Part shown: piece by piece, positions 7,213 through 7,609 of the stretch
Position numbering within the stretch: position 1 is the first letter of the stretch
How the letters are laid out: every line of letters begins with the position of its first letter
Assembly: GCA_905480065.1 (NCBI GenBank)
Contig: CAJQOV010000009.1
Span: forward strand, 1-7,609
Origin: an uncultured Gammaproteobacteria bacterium
GTDB lineage: Bacteria; Pseudomonadota; Gammaproteobacteria; UBA9214
Length of the DNA stretch: 7,609 nucleotides
Direction: 5' to 3'
Position numbers and translations under genes: made by a program
Notes under the pieces: generated by a model
Databases searched by the model: none
Told to the model about the DNA's origin: nothing
The model's input: the letters and a program-made list of their open reading frames with translations, nothing else

Positions 7213-7609
7213 CACGTGTTTTGACCACCTGTTCGTAATTGTCCCGAAGCGCGAGCACTTCGCTGTCTTTGCTTGCAGAGGATGGAATTTTAGCCAATGC
7301 AGCACGGGCAACGTGCAGATTATTATCTTCCAGCGCCTGCCGGGTCTCGGCAAGCAGCTGCCCGGTTTGTTTTTTATCATCGCGCGTACGGTCACGTATG
7401 ATGATCGCTTCTTTTTTGCTGGCAGTTTGTTGCGTGGTTTTCTCCGTCAACAGCTCTTTTTCCAGCATCTCCGCCAGTAGCGCACTGGCGGCACCGAATT
7501 CGTCCAGTCGTTGCGACAGTTGCAGGCAGTTCTTGGCGGTATCCAGTTCATCAACCTGCAGGGCATAACGGGCATGTTCAAGCAACTGGCCGGCAAGCAG
7601 TGTCGACTC
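7076..7609 (-). CDS. Helical TPR-like protein, partial at both ends (3' end replaced)
   Basis: The minus-strand frame is open to the right edge, so the N-terminus lies outside. The TTG at 7585 is only an incidental possible start, because the upstream codons (ESTLLAGQ) continue the same helical pattern. About 147 residues look genuine: strongly helical, rich in Ala, Leu, Lys, Glu and Gln, with a lysine-rich coiled-coil-like middle (KKEAIIIRDRTRDDKK) followed by repeats such as ETRQALEDNNLHVARAALAKI and VNDLLLKGDKLYRAE. This pattern is typical of TPR-like repeats in envelope proteins or lipoproteins, but no specific function can be named. After YRAE the frame enters the antisense of the transporter gene and adds about 30 Pro/Arg-rich residues to TGA at 7076-7078. 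That tail is probably not native. By eye this stretch is less GC-rich than the operon to its left. Confidence 0.65.
   Translation of the reverse strand, partial: ESTLLAGQLLEHARYALQVDELDTAKNCLQLSQRLDEFGAASALLAEMLEKELLTEKTTQQTASKKEAIIIRDRTRDDKKQTGQLLAETRQALEDNNLHVARAALAKIPSSASKDSEVLALRDNYEQVVKTRVNDLLLKGDKLYRAECAMPGHVVPFPPGAAPRSYRRTPTTRDRRG
7150..7180. other. Junction of two convergent truncated genes
   Basis: To the left, the plus strand codes for the start of an AspT-type RCK-C domain. To the right, the minus strand codes for a TPR-like protein whose last natural-looking residues are GDKLYRAE (E codon at 7169-7171). Each reading frame then runs on as arginine- and proline-rich nonsense over the other's coding sequence. 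The boundary can be placed only to within about 30 bases, since plus-strand homology may persist to 7177. No insertion sequence, target duplication or inverted repeat is visible at the join. Confidence 0.7.

Noticed and set aside
7239..7568. A plus-strand open frame rich in Ser and Cys
   Set aside because: It is antisense to the helical TPR-like protein, whose repeat pattern is far more protein-like.
1..7609. CRISPR array, tRNA, rRNA, integrase or transposase
   Set aside because: No spaced direct repeats, no tRNA- or rRNA-like sequence and no recombinase motifs were seen. The only notable repeat is the single palindrome at 6349-6387.

Overview
The window looks like a GC-rich proteobacterial chromosome segment. 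A gammaproteobacterium is my best guess, from the protein styles and the dense same-strand operon layout; no marker gene fixes the taxon. It carries three complete or nearly complete plus-strand genes, then a short palindromic spacer, then a damaged region where two convergent genes have both lost their 3' parts.

Bases 1-6346 read as one operon. It begins with a fused membrane/spermidine-synthase-like protein (5' end outside the window). Next, after 20 bases, is a secreted PafA-type alkaline phosphatase with every catalytic residue in place. After another 38 bases comes an exported cytochrome with eight CXXCH heme sites followed by HEAT-like and TPR repeats. The second and third products act outside the cytoplasm and the first is largely in the inner membrane. 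The spacing implies co-transcription, but the sequence does not show a common pathway. The SpeE-like domain keeps its SAM-type nucleotide-binding loop but lacks the classical catalytic Asp motif, so true spermidine synthesis is doubtful.

Bases 6347-6413 hold a perfect 15-bp inverted repeat (9-base loop) just after the cytochrome stop codon, then a T-run and a strong Shine-Dalgarno. The repeat could be a terminator. Its sequence also resembles the short palindromes found scattered in many proteobacterial genomes (REP-like).

Bases 6414-7212 are the remains of an AspT/YidE-type transporter gene. A run of eight T at 6653-6660 shifts the frame and creates a stop, and the gene then ends less than halfway through the usual family length. 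At about 7150-7180 it abuts, head-on, a minus-strand gene for a helical TPR-like protein that enters from the right edge and is also cut at its 3' end. Either a deletion or rearrangement fused the two genes, or the assembly is chimeric here. No tRNA, rRNA, CRISPR array, transposase or integrase is visible.
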